A DNA stretch of 54,219 bases from the NCBI GenBank assembly GCA_028279875.1, contig JANQMU010000040.1, forward strand, positions 1 to 54,219, in the 5' to 3' direction. The notes under the pieces were generated by a model. That model did not search any database and had not been told where the DNA came from. It saw only the letters and a program-made list of their open reading frames with translations. This stretch comes from Rhizobiaceae bacterium (GTDB lineage Bacteria; Pseudomonadota; Alphaproteobacteria; Rhizobiales; Rhizobiaceae). Within the stretch, counting starts at the first letter, position 1; every line of letters starts with the position of its first letter. The position numbers were made by a program, and so were the translations under genes. Below, piece after piece: positions 8,506 to 17,801 of the stretch.

Positions 8506-9213
8506 ATGCTGTTTCAACGCAAGCCGCCCATCATCCGCTTTCGCTGCCGGCCGGAGGATAGGGATGTTATCGCGCCGCCGGTTCCGGCCAAAACCGTCCT
8601 GCCGGATTGGTTTCGCAAGCTGCCGGCGGTCGACCAGGACAAGCTTTCCGCAACGGATACCGGTCTCACCGTCAAGCGCTGCATGCCGTTTCTCGACGCC
8701 ATGACGACCGGCTGGGTGATCCCGCTCGCGGCCACGGTGCGCCTCGAAATCAGTAGCGGCGGCACGAAGGTCGACGCTGGCTGGGATTTCGACCGGACCA
8801 TGGTCAGCAATCACGGTGCGCACCAGCTTCGTGGCCATCCCGGAGCCGACCGGCCGCCCTGCAAGTTTCACAATTACTGGACTGTTCAGACGCCGCCCGG
8901 CTGGAGCTGTCTGTTCATCCATCCGCTCAACCGGCCGAACGGCGTATTCGAAATCGTGTCCGGCATCGTCGACACCGATTCCTACCTGTCGGAAATCCAT
9001 TTCCCGTTCTTCGCCACCGGCAATGACGGGCTGCATGTTCTGGAACGGGGATCGCCGCTCGTGCAGATCATCCCCTTTTGCCGCGAGACCACCGGGCTGG
9101 AAGCGGAGATTCGCGCCGAGAACCCGCAGGAGGCGATGCGGCGCGAAACGATCCTGCGCAACACCCGCGCGGCGCCCGGCTGGTATCGGGAAAACGCGCG
9201 CGCCCGCCGCTGA
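8506..9213 (+). CDS. DUF6065-like conserved protein (phage-associated type)
   Basis: 235 residues from ATG 8506, which has GAGGAAAG at correct spacing; an ATG at 8491 is less well placed. Conserved-looking blocks are PVPAKTVLPDWFRKLPAV, TVKRCMPFLDAMTTGWVIP and PPGWSCLFIHPLNRPN. To my recollection these are typical of an uncharacterised family found in large tailed phages and scattered bacteria; I cannot confirm this by search. There is no signal peptide, membrane segment or catalytic motif I can name. It follows the kinase by 48 bases, could be in its transcript, and converges on the NSSS-repeat gene. Confidence 0.6.
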   Translation: MLFQRKPPIIRFRCRPEDRDVIAPPVPAKTVLPDWFRKLPAVDQDKLSATDTGLTVKRCMPFLDAMTTGWVIPLAATVRLEISSGGTKVDAGWDFDRTMVSNHGAHQLRGHPGADRPPCKFHNYWTVQTPPGWSCLFIHPLNRPNGVFEIVSGIVDTDSYLSEIHFPFFATGNDGLHVLERGSPLVQIIPFCRETTGLEAEIRAENPQEAMRRETILRNTRAAPGWYRENARARR

Positions 9214-9276
9214 TCGGCACCAGCGGACAGGAGCCGGCGCGAGCCCCCGATCGGGCCGTTCAAATCCGCCACCCCA

Positions 9277-9675
9277 TCAACTGGAATTCGAAGAACTGTT
9301 CGAACTCGAGTTGGATGAGGAGTTGGAAGAACTGTTCGAGCTCGAATTCGACGAGGAGTTGGAGGAACTGTTTGAACTTGAATTGGATGAGGAGTTCGAA
9401 GAGCTGTTGGAGCTTGAGTTGGAGGAACTGTTCGAACTCGAGTTCGACGAGGAATTGGAAGAACTGTTCGAACCGGAATCACCACGGCTGAAATCGCGGC
9501 TGGAGCGGTTCTGGCTTTTGGTGGCGCCCGGCCGTCCCTTGGCCCGGTCGGGCGAAAACACCCGTTCAAAAAACCGTTCGACGGCATTTTGCTGTCTCTT
9601 TTGCGCCATGGCGGTCGGCGCCAGCGTCGTTGATGCCAGCAACACCGTGGTCAGGACGGATATGATTTTTTTCAT
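9277..9675 (-). CDS. secreted protein with C-terminal NSSS tetrapeptide repeats
   Basis: 132 residues. The N-terminus is a clear signal peptide (MKKIISVLTTVLLAS, cleavage near TAMAQ). A short basic region (RFFERVFSPDR) follows. From residue 70 to the end the protein is only Asn and Ser: fifteen NSSS units plus a final NSS. ATG 9675 has GGAGATGACCG upstream. Such low-complexity Ser/Asn tails are flexible and could serve as an extracellular linker or matrix component; each unit also forms an N-x-S sequon-like pattern. Function is unknown. A perfect FNR/Nnr-type box lies ~140 bases upstream, so it may be expressed under oxygen limitation or NO. The opposite strand of the repeat is open but is a shadow. 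Confidence 0.7.
   Translation of the reverse strand: MKKIISVLTTVLLASTTLAPTAMAQKRQQNAVERFFERVFSPDRAKGRPGATKSQNRSSRDFSRGDSGSNSSSNSSSNSSSNSSSNSSSNSSSNSSSNSSSNSSSNSSSNSSSNSSSNSSSNSSSNSSSNSS
9280..9468 (-). repeat. 12-base tandem repeat encoding NSSS
   Basis: About 15.75 copies of a degenerate 12-base unit (AAC/AAT followed by three Ser codons drawn from AGT, TCT, TCC, TCG, TCA). Synonymous codons vary between units, so selection appears to hold the peptide rather than the DNA, and recent slippage is not obvious. Confidence 0.85.
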
Positions 9676-9814
9676 CGGTCATCTCCTTTTCCCGCCGCCG
9701 GAAGGCAGCGTCGAAAGGGAAACGATGGCGGCGGGGATTTATTCCGCAAAATGCGAAGCGGAGGACTGCCATCTGGAGCGCTTGAATACGGCATGATATT
9801 CATCAAGAGATTGA

Positions 9815-9828
9815 TTGATAATGATCAA
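9815..9828. promoter_or_regulatory. FNR/Nnr-type box A
   Basis: TTGAT-AATG-ATCAA, a perfect match to the TTGAT-N4-ATCAA consensus for FNR/CRP-family anaerobic or NO sensors. It is 140 bases upstream of the NSSS-repeat gene on one side and ~325 bases upstream of nosR on the other. An adjacent ATCAA-GAGA-TTGAT overlaps in the reverse arrangement. Confidence 0.65.
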
Positions 9829-9927
9829 GGCCAAATTAAACGATATGTCTTGGGTCATTGATCTTTGCCGGCCCTTCGGGCGAACTCGTTCTCCCCGTCA
9901 CTTGTTTCTTCAGCCGCCGCCGAATCC

Positions 9928-9941
9928 TTGATTCAGATCAA
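9928..9941. promoter_or_regulatory. FNR/Nnr-type box B
   Basis: TTGAT-TCAG-ATCAA, a second perfect consensus box ~210 bases upstream of the nosR start. The nos genes of alphaproteobacteria are commonly under FNR/NnrR-type control, so this is the likely operator for the operon. Confidence 0.75.
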
Positions 9942-10151
9942 CACGAAAAACCCCGGCCATTGGTGATGTCCACCTGCATCGGCAACGCAATCACGCGGTC
10001 GTGCGAAAGGCGGGGGCGGGTCGAAGAACCAGACAGACAGACAGCCAACATGGCCGGCGCCGACCGGCGGCAGGCGGGGCCGGCATAACGAACCAAAACG
10101 ATAATTCTATCCGGAAACCGGATGGCGGTTGCGTCGTCCGGTCGGAGACTT

Positions 10152-12380
10152 ATGACGACTGACAACGACCCCAAATGCCCGATTGCCGGCTTGTTCCGGC
10201 TTCTGGTCCTGTCCGCGATGATGCTTGCGGCGGGTCTCGGATTCGCCCACGCGCAGACCAAAACGACCGTATTGCAGCAGTTTCTGTCGACGATTCCGGC
10301 CGGAGACCTGGTTGAAGGCGCAACCGGTTACGGCCCCGTCCGGCAGGATGTCCCGGTCGCGCCGGTTCTGAGCGGCGGGACGACGATCGGTTACGCTTTT
10401 GTCACATCGGATTTTGTCGGCACGACCGGTTATTCCGGCAAACCGATCCACGTGCTGGCCGCGATTGCGCCGGATGCGAAACTGCTGCGTGCCGAATTGG
10501 TCGAGCATTCCGAACCGATTGTCCTGATCGGCATCCCCAACAGCAAGATCGAGGCGCTGACCGAAAGCTATGCCGGGCTCGACATTGCCGCCGAAGCCGC
10601 TGCCGGCGGCGCCGGACACGAACTCGACATCATTTCCGGCGCCACCGTGACGATCATGATCATCGACGATTCGATCGTCCGCTCGGGCATCAAGGTGGCG
10701 CGAGCGCTCGGCCTCGGCGGGCTGGCGCCGGATGCCGGCGACACCGGACCGCGCTACGTGCTCAATGAGGATCTGAACGCAATCGAAGACTGGCAGACCC
10801 TGGCGGGCGACGGCTCGGTCAGGCGGTTGACCCTGGATATCGGCCAGGTCAACCGGGCCTTCGAGGACGCTGGCGACGAACGCGCCATCAAGCGGCCGGA
10901 ACCGGGCGAGCCGGGCGAAATCTATATCGACCTGCATGGCGCGCTGGTCTCGGTCCCCTCCATCGGCCGCAGCCTGCTGGGCGACGCGGAATACGACAAT
11001 CTTGAAAACTGGCTGGACGAGGGTGAACAGGCGATCCTGCTGGCCGGGCGCGGCCGCTATTCCTTCAAGGGATCGGGTTATGTCCGGGGCGGTATTTTCG
11101 ATCGCATCCAGCTTATCCAGGGCGACAATTCGGTGCGTTTTCGCGACCGCGGGCACCGCCGGCTGGGTGTGATCGCCGCCGACGGTGCACCCACCTTCAC
11201 CGAACTCGATATCTTCAAGATCCCGGCCGATGCCGAGTTCGATCCGACCATGCCCTGGCGGATCCAGCTCCTGGCGAGCCGTGCCGTCGGGCCGGTGGAC
11301 AAGACCTTCCTGACCTTCGATCTCGGCTACAAGCTGCCGGAGCGCTACCGGACCTTGGTCTCGCCGCAGCCGGCCGCCGCGACGGCCGTGCAGATCGACG
11401 ATGATGCTGCTGCACGGGCCGAACTGTGGCAGCGCATCTGGCGGGAAAAACAGATCGAGATCGGCTTTCTGCTCTTCATGCTGGCCGTCCTGACCGGTGT
11501 CTTCTTCTTTCAAAAGCAGGTCACCCGCAACGAACGCGCCTTTTTCTGGTTCCGCATGGGTTTCCTTGCGGTGACGCTGGTCTTCCTGGGCTGGAGCCAG
11601 AACGCGCAACTGTCGGTCGTCAATCTGATGGCGCTCGGCGCATCGCTGACCAGCGGATTTACCTGGGACGCTTTTTTGCTCGACCCGCTGGTCTTCATTC
11701 TGTGGTTCTCGGTCGCCGCCGCAATACTGTTTTGGGGCCGTGGCGCCTTTTGCGGCTGGCTGTGCCCCTTCGGTGCGCTGCAGGAACTGACCAACCGGAT
11801 CGCCCGGTATTTCAAAGTGCCGCAATGGACCCTGCCCTGGGGGCTGCACGAACGCCTGTGGCCGGTCAAATACATCATCTTTCTCAGCCTGTTCGGCCTG
11901 TCGCTGGTCTCCATTCCAATGGCCGAGCGCTATGCCGAGATCGAGCCGTTCAAGACCGCGATCATCCTGAAGTTTCAGCGTGCCTGGCCCTATGTCCTCT
12001 TTGCCGTGGCCCTGCTGGGCGCCGGACTGTTCATCGAACGCTTTTACTGCCGCTACCTGTGCCCGCTGGGCGCGGCGCTCGCCATCCCCGGCCGGATGCG
12101 CATGTTCGACTGGCTCAAGCGCTATCGGCAATGCGGCGATCCCTGCCAGCTCTGCGCCAATGAGTGCATGGTCCAGGCGATCCATCCGACCGGCGAAATC
12201 AATCCCAATGAATGTCTGTCCTGCCTGCACTGCCAGGTTCTCTACCAGGACGACCAGAAATGTCCCGTCTGCATCAAGAAACGCAAATGGCGGGAAAAAC
12301 TGGCCCGGAGCACGGCCCAATCGGCCGCCGCGATGGACCGAATGATGGGTCAGCCGACCCAAGGCGAAAAGGAGAGTTGA
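10152..12380 (+). CDS. nosR: NosR, membrane flavoprotein/iron-sulfur protein for N2O reduction
   Basis: 742 residues from ATG 10152 (GGAG upstream), with a signal peptide ending near AHAQ. The periplasmic FMN-binding domain has SGATVT at 162-167, where the last Thr is the expected covalent FMN site. Several membrane helices follow (~425-650). [13 protein letters not shown] and [13 protein letters not shown] are the paired CxxxCP motifs, and a cytoplasmic ferredoxin-like end has [12 protein letters not shown] and CLSCLHC cysteines for two [4Fe-4S] clusters. NosR supplies electrons to, or maintains, NosZ in the periplasm and is needed for nos expression. It is the first gene of the nos operon, preceded by two FNR-type boxes; nosZ follows after 1 base. 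Confidence 0.97.
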   Translation: MTTDNDPKCPIAGLFRLLVLSAMMLAAGLGFAHAQTKTTVLQQFLSTIPAGDLVEGATGYGPVRQDVPVAPVLSGGTTIGYAFVTSDFVGTTGYSGKPIHVLAAIAPDAKLLRAELVEHSEPIVLIGIPNSKIEALTESYAGLDIAAEAAAGGAGHELDIISGATVTIMIIDDSIVRSGIKVARALGLGGLAPDAGDTGPRYVLNEDLNAIEDWQTLAGDGSVRRLTLDIGQVNRAFEDAGDERAIKRPEPGEPGEIYIDLHGALVSVPSIGRSLLGDAEYDNLENWLDEGEQAILLAGRGRYSFKGSGYVRGGIFDRIQLIQGDNSVRFRDRGHRRLGVIAADGAPTFTELDIFKIPADAEFDPTMPWRIQLLASRAVGPVDKTFLTFDLGYKLPERYRTLVSPQPAAATAVQIDDDAAARAELWQRIWREKQIEIGFLLFMLAVLTGVFFFQKQVTRNERAFFWFRMGFLAVTLVFLGWSQNAQLSVVNLMALGASLTSGFTWDAFLLDPLVFILWFSVAAAILFWGRGAFCGWLCPFGALQELTNRIARYFKVPQWTLPWGLHERLWPVKYIIFLSLFGLSLVSIPMAERYAEIEPFKTAIILKFQRAWPYVLFAVALLGAGLFIERFYCRYLCPLGAALAIPGRMRMFDWLKRYRQCGDPCQLCANECMVQAIHPTGEINPNECLSCLHCQVLYQDDQKCPVCIKKRKWREKLARSTAQSAAAMDRMMGQPTQGEKES

Positions 12381-12381
12381 A

Positions 12382-14280
12382 ATGTCGAAAGACGATGATG
12401 TCAGGGAAGGGGTCTCGCGCAGGGATCTGTTGGCAGGAACCGCCGCGGGGGCGGTGCTGGCCGGAACCGTTGCAGCCGGCGGCAATGCGATGCTCGCCAC
12501 GCCCGCGGCGGCCGCCGGCAACAGTGCCCTGGAGCCCGGCGAACTCGACGAATATTACGGTTTCTGGTCGTCCGGCCAGTCGGGTGAGTTGCGCATTATC
12601 GGCCTGCCGTCCATGCGCGAACTGATGCGCATACCGGTGTTCAACCGCTGCTCGGCCACCGGCTGGGGCGACACCAATGAATCGAAGAAGGTCCTGACCG
12701 AGGGGCTGATGCCCGAAACCAGGGAGTTCCTGGCCAAGCGCGGGCTGGACACCTATCACAATGGCGACCTCCACCACCCGCATATGTCGTTCACCGAGGG
12801 GACCTATGATGGCCGCTACCTGTTCATGAACGACAAGGCCAATACGCGGGTCGCTCGCGTGCGCTGCGATGTCATGAAATGCGACAAAATCATCGAGATT
12901 CCCAACGCGTCGGACATTCACGGTCTCAGGCCGCAGAAATACCCGCGCACCGGCTATGTCTTCGCCAATGGCGAACACCGTGTCCCGCTGGTCAATGACG
13001 GGTCCATCCTGGACAGCCCGGAAGATTATGTCGCGATTTTCACCGCCATCGACGGGGATACGATGGAAATAGCCTGGCAGGTGATCGTCGACGGCAACCT
13101 CGACAATGTCGATGCCGACTATCACGGCAGATACGCCGTCTCCTCCTGTTACAATTCGGAGGGTGGCGTCGATGTAGCGGGCATGACCGAAGCGGAAATG
13201 GACCATGCCGTGGTCTTCAACATCGCCCGCATCGAGGCGGCCGTCGAAGCCGGCAATTACGAGACCTATAACGGCGTCAAGGTCCTCGACGGACGCAAGG
13301 GTTCGGAGCTGACCGCCTATATCCCGATCCCCAACAGCCCGCATGGTGTCAATTCCTCACCGGATGGCAAATATGTCGTGGTCAACGGCAAGCTGTCGCC
13401 GACCGTATCGGTGATCGAATTCGACAAGCTCGAAGCCGTGTTCAACGGGGCTGATCCGCGATCCTGCATCGTCGCCGAGCCGGAGCTGGGCCTCGGGCCG
13501 CTGCACACGGCATTCGACGGCAAGGGCAACGCCTTCACGACCCTGTTTCTCGACAGCCAGAGCTGCGAATGGAATGTCGACAAGGCGATCCGCCAGTATA
13601 ATGGCGAGGATGTGGACCCGATCATTTCCAAGATCGACGTTCAGTATCAGCCGGGCCACAACCACACCTCGATGGGCGAGACCAACGAGGCGGACGGCAA
13701 ATGGCTGGTCTCGCTCAACAAGTTCTCGAAGGACCGGTTCATCAATGTCGGTCCGCTGAAGCCCGAGAATGAGCAGCTGATCGATATCTCCGGCGATACG
13801 CCAGTGGTGGTCCATGACGGTCCGACCTTTGCCGAACCGCATGACTGCATCATCGTCCACCGCTCCAAGGTCAATCCGGTCAGTGTCTGGGACCGTAACG
13901 ACCCGATGTGGGAAGATGCCCGCAAACAGGCCGCCGCCGACGGTGTCGACCTGGAAGACGGCCATGACGAGGTCATTCGCGACGGCAACAAGGTCCGCGT
14001 CTATATGTACTCGGCAGCGCCAATCTTCTCGATGGACAAATTCACCGTCAAGCAGGGTGATGAGGTGACGATCTACCTCACCAATGTCGACGATGTGGAC
14101 GATCTGACCCACGGCTTCACCCTCGGCAATCACGGGATCTGCTTCGAGGTCGGCCCGCAGGCCACCGCCTCGGTGACCTTCACCGCCGACCGTCCCGGCG
14201 TGCACTGGTATTATTGCCAGTGGTTCTGCCATGCGCTGCACATGGAAATGCGCGGCCGCATGCTGGTCGAACCCGCATAG
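12382..14280 (+). CDS. nosZ: nitrous-oxide reductase, clade I, Tat-exported
   Basis: 632 residues. The twin-arginine signal [17 protein letters not shown] directs folded export. The N-terminal seven-bladed propeller carries the CuZ His residues (start [16 protein letters not shown]). The C-terminal cupredoxin holds CuA: C612-QWF-C616-HALHMEM. The protein reduces N2O to N2 in the periplasm, the last step of denitrification. The Tat signal and CuA domain place it in clade I. GGAGAG of nosR's last codons serves as its ribosome site. No key ligand appears to be missing. Confidence 0.98.
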   Translation: MSKDDDVREGVSRRDLLAGTAAGAVLAGTVAAGGNAMLATPAAAAGNSALEPGELDEYYGFWSSGQSGELRIIGLPSMRELMRIPVFNRCSATGWGDTNESKKVLTEGLMPETREFLAKRGLDTYHNGDLHHPHMSFTEGTYDGRYLFMNDKANTRVARVRCDVMKCDKIIEIPNASDIHGLRPQKYPRTGYVFANGEHRVPLVNDGSILDSPEDYVAIFTAIDGDTMEIAWQVIVDGNLDNVDADYHGRYAVSSCYNSEGGVDVAGMTEAEMDHAVVFNIARIEAAVEAGNYETYNGVKVLDGRKGSELTAYIPIPNSPHGVNSSPDGKYVVVNGKLSPTVSVIEFDKLEAVFNGADPRSCIVAEPELGLGPLHTAFDGKGNAFTTLFLDSQSCEWNVDKAIRQYNGEDVDPIISKIDVQYQPGHNHTSMGETNEADGKWLVSLNKFSKDRFINVGPLKPENEQLIDISGDTPVVVHDGPTFAEPHDCIIVHRSKVNPVSVWDRNDPMWEDARKQAAADGVDLEDGHDEVIRDGNKVRVYMYSAAPIFSMDKFTVKQGDEVTIYLTNVDDVDDLTHGFTLGNHGICFEVGPQATASVTFTADRPGVHWYYCQWFCHALHMEMRGRMLVEPA

Positions 14281-14291
14281 GAGCCGCTGCC

Positions 14292-15554
14292 ATGATGCTT
14301 CGCCTGTTGCTGCCGCTGTTCCTGCTGATCCCGGCATTGCCTGCCGGGGCGGCGGAGCATGTCGTGCCGGCAACCGCCGGAGCATTGTCCGTGGCCCTGA
14401 AATCGGCGAAGGCGGGCGACCGCCTTCGCCTTCTGCCAGGAACCCATCGCGGCCCGGTCGTCATCGACAAGGCGATTACCCTCGACGGTGCCGGGCAGGC
14501 GACCGTCGAAGGCAACGGCACCGGTTCGGTGATCTCCGTCACGGTTCCCGATGTCACCGTGCGCGGCCTGACGATCACCGGTTCGGGTTCCGCCGGCAAT
14601 GGCCGCGATGCCGGCGTGTTTCTCGGCAAGAAGGCGGCGAGGGCGGTGGTCGAGCAAAACCGCATTCTCGGCAATCTCATCGGTGTCGACATCCGCGGCT
14701 CCCGCGACGCGCTTGTCACCGGCAACATCATCGAAGGCCGCCGCGACCGCCGCATGAATGCCCGCGGCAACGGCGTCTATGTGTGGAATGCACCGGGCGC
14801 CGCCGTCATCGGCAATGATATCCGCTGGGGGCGCGACGGGATTTTCGTCAACACATCGAAAAAGAACGTCTTTTCGGGAAACCGGTTCCGCGATCTGCGC
14901 TTCGCCGTTCACTACATGTATGCCCATGACAGCGTGGTGTCGGGAAACATCTCGCTCGGCAACCATCTGGGCTACGCCATCATGTATTCCGACAAGGTGC
15001 GGATCGAGGGCAACCTGTCCCGCGGCGACCGCGATCACGGCATCATGCTGAACTACACCAACAAAAGCCACATCACCGGCAACCGGGTGGAGGCAGTCGG
15101 AAACAAATGTGTCTTCATCTACAACGCCCACAGGAACCGCTTTGCCGACAACCTGTTCGAGGGCTGCCGGATCGGCATTCATTTCACCGCCGGTTCCGAG
15201 CGCAACGAGATCGTCGGCAATGCCTTCGTCGCAAACCGCACCCAGGTCAAATATGTCGGCTCCCGCTGGCTCGACTGGAGCGTCGAGGGGCGTGGCAATT
15301 ACTGGTCCGATCACGCGGCCTTCGATCTCGACGGCAACGGCATTGCCGACCAGGTCTACCGGCCCAATGACATTATGGATCATGTGCTGTGGAGCCAGCC
15401 CGCCGCCAAAACACTGATGGGCTCGCCCGCTGTGCAACTGATCCGCTGGTCGCAATCGGCCTTTCCCGCTCTGCTGCCGGGCGGCGTCATGGATGGCGCG
15501 CCGCTGATGCGGCCGGTCGTGCCGGAGGAAATTCCGTGGAAGCATGCGCAATGA
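14292..15554 (+). CDS. nosD: NosD, periplasmic copper-site maturation protein
   Basis: 420 residues from ATG 14292, with AGGAG just after the nosZ stop; the frame is open further upstream inside nosZ, but only this start gives the signal peptide (LRLLLPLFLLIPALPAGAA). The body is a right-handed parallel beta-helix of the carbohydrate-binding/NosD type with recurring G-N-x-I turns. It works with NosF and NosY as the ABC system needed to assemble the CuZ cluster of NosZ. Its stop overlaps nosF by ATGA. Confidence 0.96.
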   Translation: MMLRLLLPLFLLIPALPAGAAEHVVPATAGALSVALKSAKAGDRLRLLPGTHRGPVVIDKAITLDGAGQATVEGNGTGSVISVTVPDVTVRGLTITGSGSAGNGRDAGVFLGKKAARAVVEQNRILGNLIGVDIRGSRDALVTGNIIEGRRDRRMNARGNGVYVWNAPGAAVIGNDIRWGRDGIFVNTSKKNVFSGNRFRDLRFAVHYMYAHDSVVSGNISLGNHLGYAIMYSDKVRIEGNLSRGDRDHGIMLNYTNKSHITGNRVEAVGNKCVFIYNAHRNRFADNLFEGCRIGIHFTAGSERNEIVGNAFVANRTQVKYVGSRWLDWSVEGRGNYWSDHAAFDLDGNGIADQVYRPNDIMDHVLWSQPAAKTLMGSPAVQLIRWSQSAFPALLPGGVMDGAPLMRPVVPEEIPWKHAQ

Positions 15555-16450
15555 GTGCCCTGGCCGTCGACAATGTCGTCAAGCGCTACGGCGCGGCGGA
15601 GGCCGTCGGCGGCGTCAGCCTCGCCGTCGAGCCCGGCCAGCGGGTAGCGCTGCTCGGTCACAACGGCGCCGGCAAGACCACCTTGATGAAAATGATCCTC
15701 GGTCTGACACCCGCTTCGTCCGGCACCATCGAGGTGCTGGGCAGCCGGCCCGGATCCCGCAAGGCGCGGGCCGCCACCGGATTCCTGCCGGAAAATGTCG
15801 CCTTCCACGGGGCGCTGACCGGGCGGGAGCAGCTACACCATTTCGCGCGGCTCAAATCCGTCGCGCCCGGCATTGCGGATGACATGCTTTCCCGGGTCGG
15901 GCTGGCCGATGCGGCCGACCGCAAGATCAGAACCTACTCCAAAGGCATGCGCCAGCGTGTCGGTCTTGCACAGGCGCTGCTCGGACACCCGCAAATCGCG
16001 CTTCTGGACGAACCAACCAGCGGTCTCGACCCGATTTCCCGGCACGAATTCTATGACATTGTCGGGGAACTCGCCCAGGCGGGCACCACGGTGCTGATAT
16101 CGTCCCACGCTTTGACCGAACTGGAGACGCGGTGCGACCGGATCGCCATTCTGAGTGCTGGAAAACTGGTGGCCGATGGTGACTTGCCAGCACTGCGAAA
16201 GGCAGCGCAACTGCCGGTTCGCTTCAGCGTCACGGCGACCGCGGAAACCGCCGATACGGTCGCCGCGGAACTGCAGGGAGAGCGGATCAACGGCCATGCG
16301 ATTGCCCTGACCTGCGACGAAAGCGACAAGATCGAACTGCTCGGCCGGATTACCGCCCTCGGCCAGGCGATCACCGATATCGATGTCGAGCCGCCAAGTC
16401 TCGAAGAGCTCTACCGGTACTATTCCGCTGCCAACCGGGAGGGATTGTGA
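15551..16450 (+). CDS. nosF: NosF, ATPase of the NosDFY ABC complex
   Basis: 299 residues from ATG 15551, overlapping the nosD stop. Walker A GHNGAGKTT, signature YSKGMRQR (in place of LSGGQ, as usual in this family), Walker B IALLDEPTSGLDP and the switch His (ISSHAL) are intact. It powers the NosY membrane subunit for NosZ copper-site maturation. Confidence 0.96.
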   Translation: MSALAVDNVVKRYGAAEAVGGVSLAVEPGQRVALLGHNGAGKTTLMKMILGLTPASSGTIEVLGSRPGSRKARAATGFLPENVAFHGALTGREQLHHFARLKSVAPGIADDMLSRVGLADAADRKIRTYSKGMRQRVGLAQALLGHPQIALLDEPTSGLDPISRHEFYDIVGELAQAGTTVLISSHALTELETRCDRIAILSAGKLVADGDLPALRKAAQLPVRFSVTATAETADTVAAELQGERINGHAIALTCDESDKIELLGRITALGQAITDIDVEPPSLEELYRYYSAANREGL

Positions 16451-17268
16451 TGCCCATACTGTCCGTCACCCGGCTGGAACTGATGATCGCGCGGCGCAAC
16501 TGGTGGGTGGCAACAGCGGTCGTGCTGATGGCCCTCTTCAGCGCCGTCCTGACCCTCGCCGGAGGGGCGCCGACCGGGTCGCTGGGCGTTCCGCCACTGC
16601 TGGTCGCGATCACCTCCATCACGACGCTTTCGGTCTATCTCATTCCGCTGATCGGCCTGCTGCTGTCCCACGATGCGATCGCCGGAGAGGTCGAGCGCGG
16701 AACCCTGGCGCTCAGCCTTTCCTATCCGTTGTCGCGCGCGGAAATCCTGATCGGCAAATTCCTGGCCCATCTGTGCGTTCTGGCATTCGCCATTGCCGTG
16801 GGACTAGCACTAACGGCGGCGCTGATTGCAGCGCAGCATGGCCTGCCTGCATTGTCCGCTCCGCCGCTGGTGCGGCTGTTCCTGACATCCCTGGCGCTGG
16901 GCGCCGCCTTCTTGGGCATGGGCTACTGTGTTTCCGGCCTGGTGCGCCAGCCGGCCGTCGCGACCGGCATGGTGATCGTCATCTGGCTGGTCAGCGTCGT
17001 GCTCTATGATCTTGGCCTTCTCGGCGCACTGGTGGCCGATGCCGGCGGGTTTTTCACCAAATCTGTCTTTCCATGGCTGCTGGTGGCCAACCCCGCTGAT
17101 GCCTTCCGTATGCTCAACATGCCCGACATTTCCGTTGCGGTCCTGGCATCCGGCCTCAGCGCGGCGGGTTCCGTCTCCGGGACCGCGGGACAACTGGTTT
17201 CGCTTCTCGGCTGGCCGGTGCTGACGCTTTTTCTCGCATGGACCGTGTTCCGAAAGGTGGAATTATGA
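16450..17268 (+). CDS. nosY: NosY, membrane subunit of the NosDFY complex
   Basis: 272 residues from ATG 16450, overlapping the nosF TGA; a GTG one codon earlier is possible. It has six hydrophobic segments and the ABC-2 permease conserved core (SHDAIAGEVERGTLALSLSYPLSR). It pairs with NosF in the inner membrane. The stop overlaps nosL by ATGA. Confidence 0.95.
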   Translation: MPILSVTRLELMIARRNWWVATAVVLMALFSAVLTLAGGAPTGSLGVPPLLVAITSITTLSVYLIPLIGLLLSHDAIAGEVERGTLALSLSYPLSRAEILIGKFLAHLCVLAFAIAVGLALTAALIAAQHGLPALSAPPLVRLFLTSLALGAAFLGMGYCVSGLVRQPAVATGMVIVIWLVSVVLYDLGLLGALVADAGGFFTKSVFPWLLVANPADAFRMLNMPDISVAVLASGLSAAGSVSGTAGQLVSLLGWPVLTLFLAWTVFRKVEL

Positions 17269-17801
17269 AAACCGGACTCCTGATTGCCCTGCTGGGATCC
17301 ATCGCCCTGGTCACCGGGTGCACGGAGAATGCATCACAGGCCGACAAGCCCGCGGCCATTGCCCTGACCGAAGAGGCGGCGGGTCACTATTGCCAGATGG
17401 TGATCCTCGAACATGACGGTCCGAAGGCGCAGGCGCATCTGGCGGGCCTGCCCGCCCCGTTATGGTTCTCGCAGGTGCGTGACGGCATCGCCTATCTGAA
17501 ATCGCCGGAGCAATCGGCCGAGTTGCGCGTGCTCTATGTCAACGACATGGGGGTCGCCAAAAGCTGGAGCGACCCCGGTCCGGACAATTGGATCGATGCA
17601 CAATCAGCCTATTTTGTCGTCGGATCGGACGCTGTCGGCGGTATGGGCGCGCCGGAACTGGCGCCGTTTTCCGACCGCGCCAAGGCGGAGGATTTCGCCC
17701 ACCGCCGCGGCGGCGAGGTGATGCGTCTGGAAGATATTCCCGCCGAGACGGTGCTGTCGCCCGTTGAGTTCGATGCTGTGAAACCGGATGCCAGCTCATG
17801 A
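17265..17801 (+). CDS. nosL: NosL, outer-membrane-type copper chaperone lipoprotein
   Basis: 178 residues. The lipobox LVTGC gives a lipid-anchored Cys. GHYCQMVILEH holds the Cys and Met of the Cu(I) site (C-x-M motif), followed later by the second conserved block PFSDRAKAEDFAHRRGG. It delivers copper for NosZ. Starts and stops overlap nosY and nosX. Confidence 0.95.
   Translation: MKTGLLIALLGSIALVTGCTENASQADKPAAIALTEEAAGHYCQMVILEHDGPKAQAHLAGLPAPLWFSQVRDGIAYLKSPEQSAELRVLYVNDMGVAKSWSDPGPDNWIDAQSAYFVVGSDAVGGMGAPELAPFSDRAKAEDFAHRRGGEVMRLEDIPAETVLSPVEFDAVKPDASS

Larger units (their letters stand above)
9676..10151. promoter_or_regulatory. intergenic region between NSSS gene and nosR
   Basis: 476 bases without a supported gene. 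It contains two perfect FNR/Nnr/Dnr-type palindromes (9815-9828 and 9928-9941) and AT-rich stretches at 9790-9850. It must carry the divergent promoters for the NSSS-repeat gene and the nos operon. A short open frame at 9858-10088 has no ribosome site or coding character and is not called. Confidence 0.6.

Noticed and set aside
9280..9468. CRISPR-like or satellite repeat
   Set aside because: 12-base period, no spacers, in frame with a secreted protein; it is a coding repeat.
8816..9796. Plus-strand frame with an acidic ELEEL repeat
   Set aside because: It is the complement of the NSSS repeat, crosses the end of the 8506 gene, and has no start context. The minus strand has the signal peptide.
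9858..10088. 76-codon frame upstream of nosR
   Set aside because: Contains the FNR box, no ribosome site or recognisable protein.
10107..12521. 804-codon minus-strand frame over nosR
   Set aside because: Exact antisense of a certain gene (NosR with all motifs); shadow.
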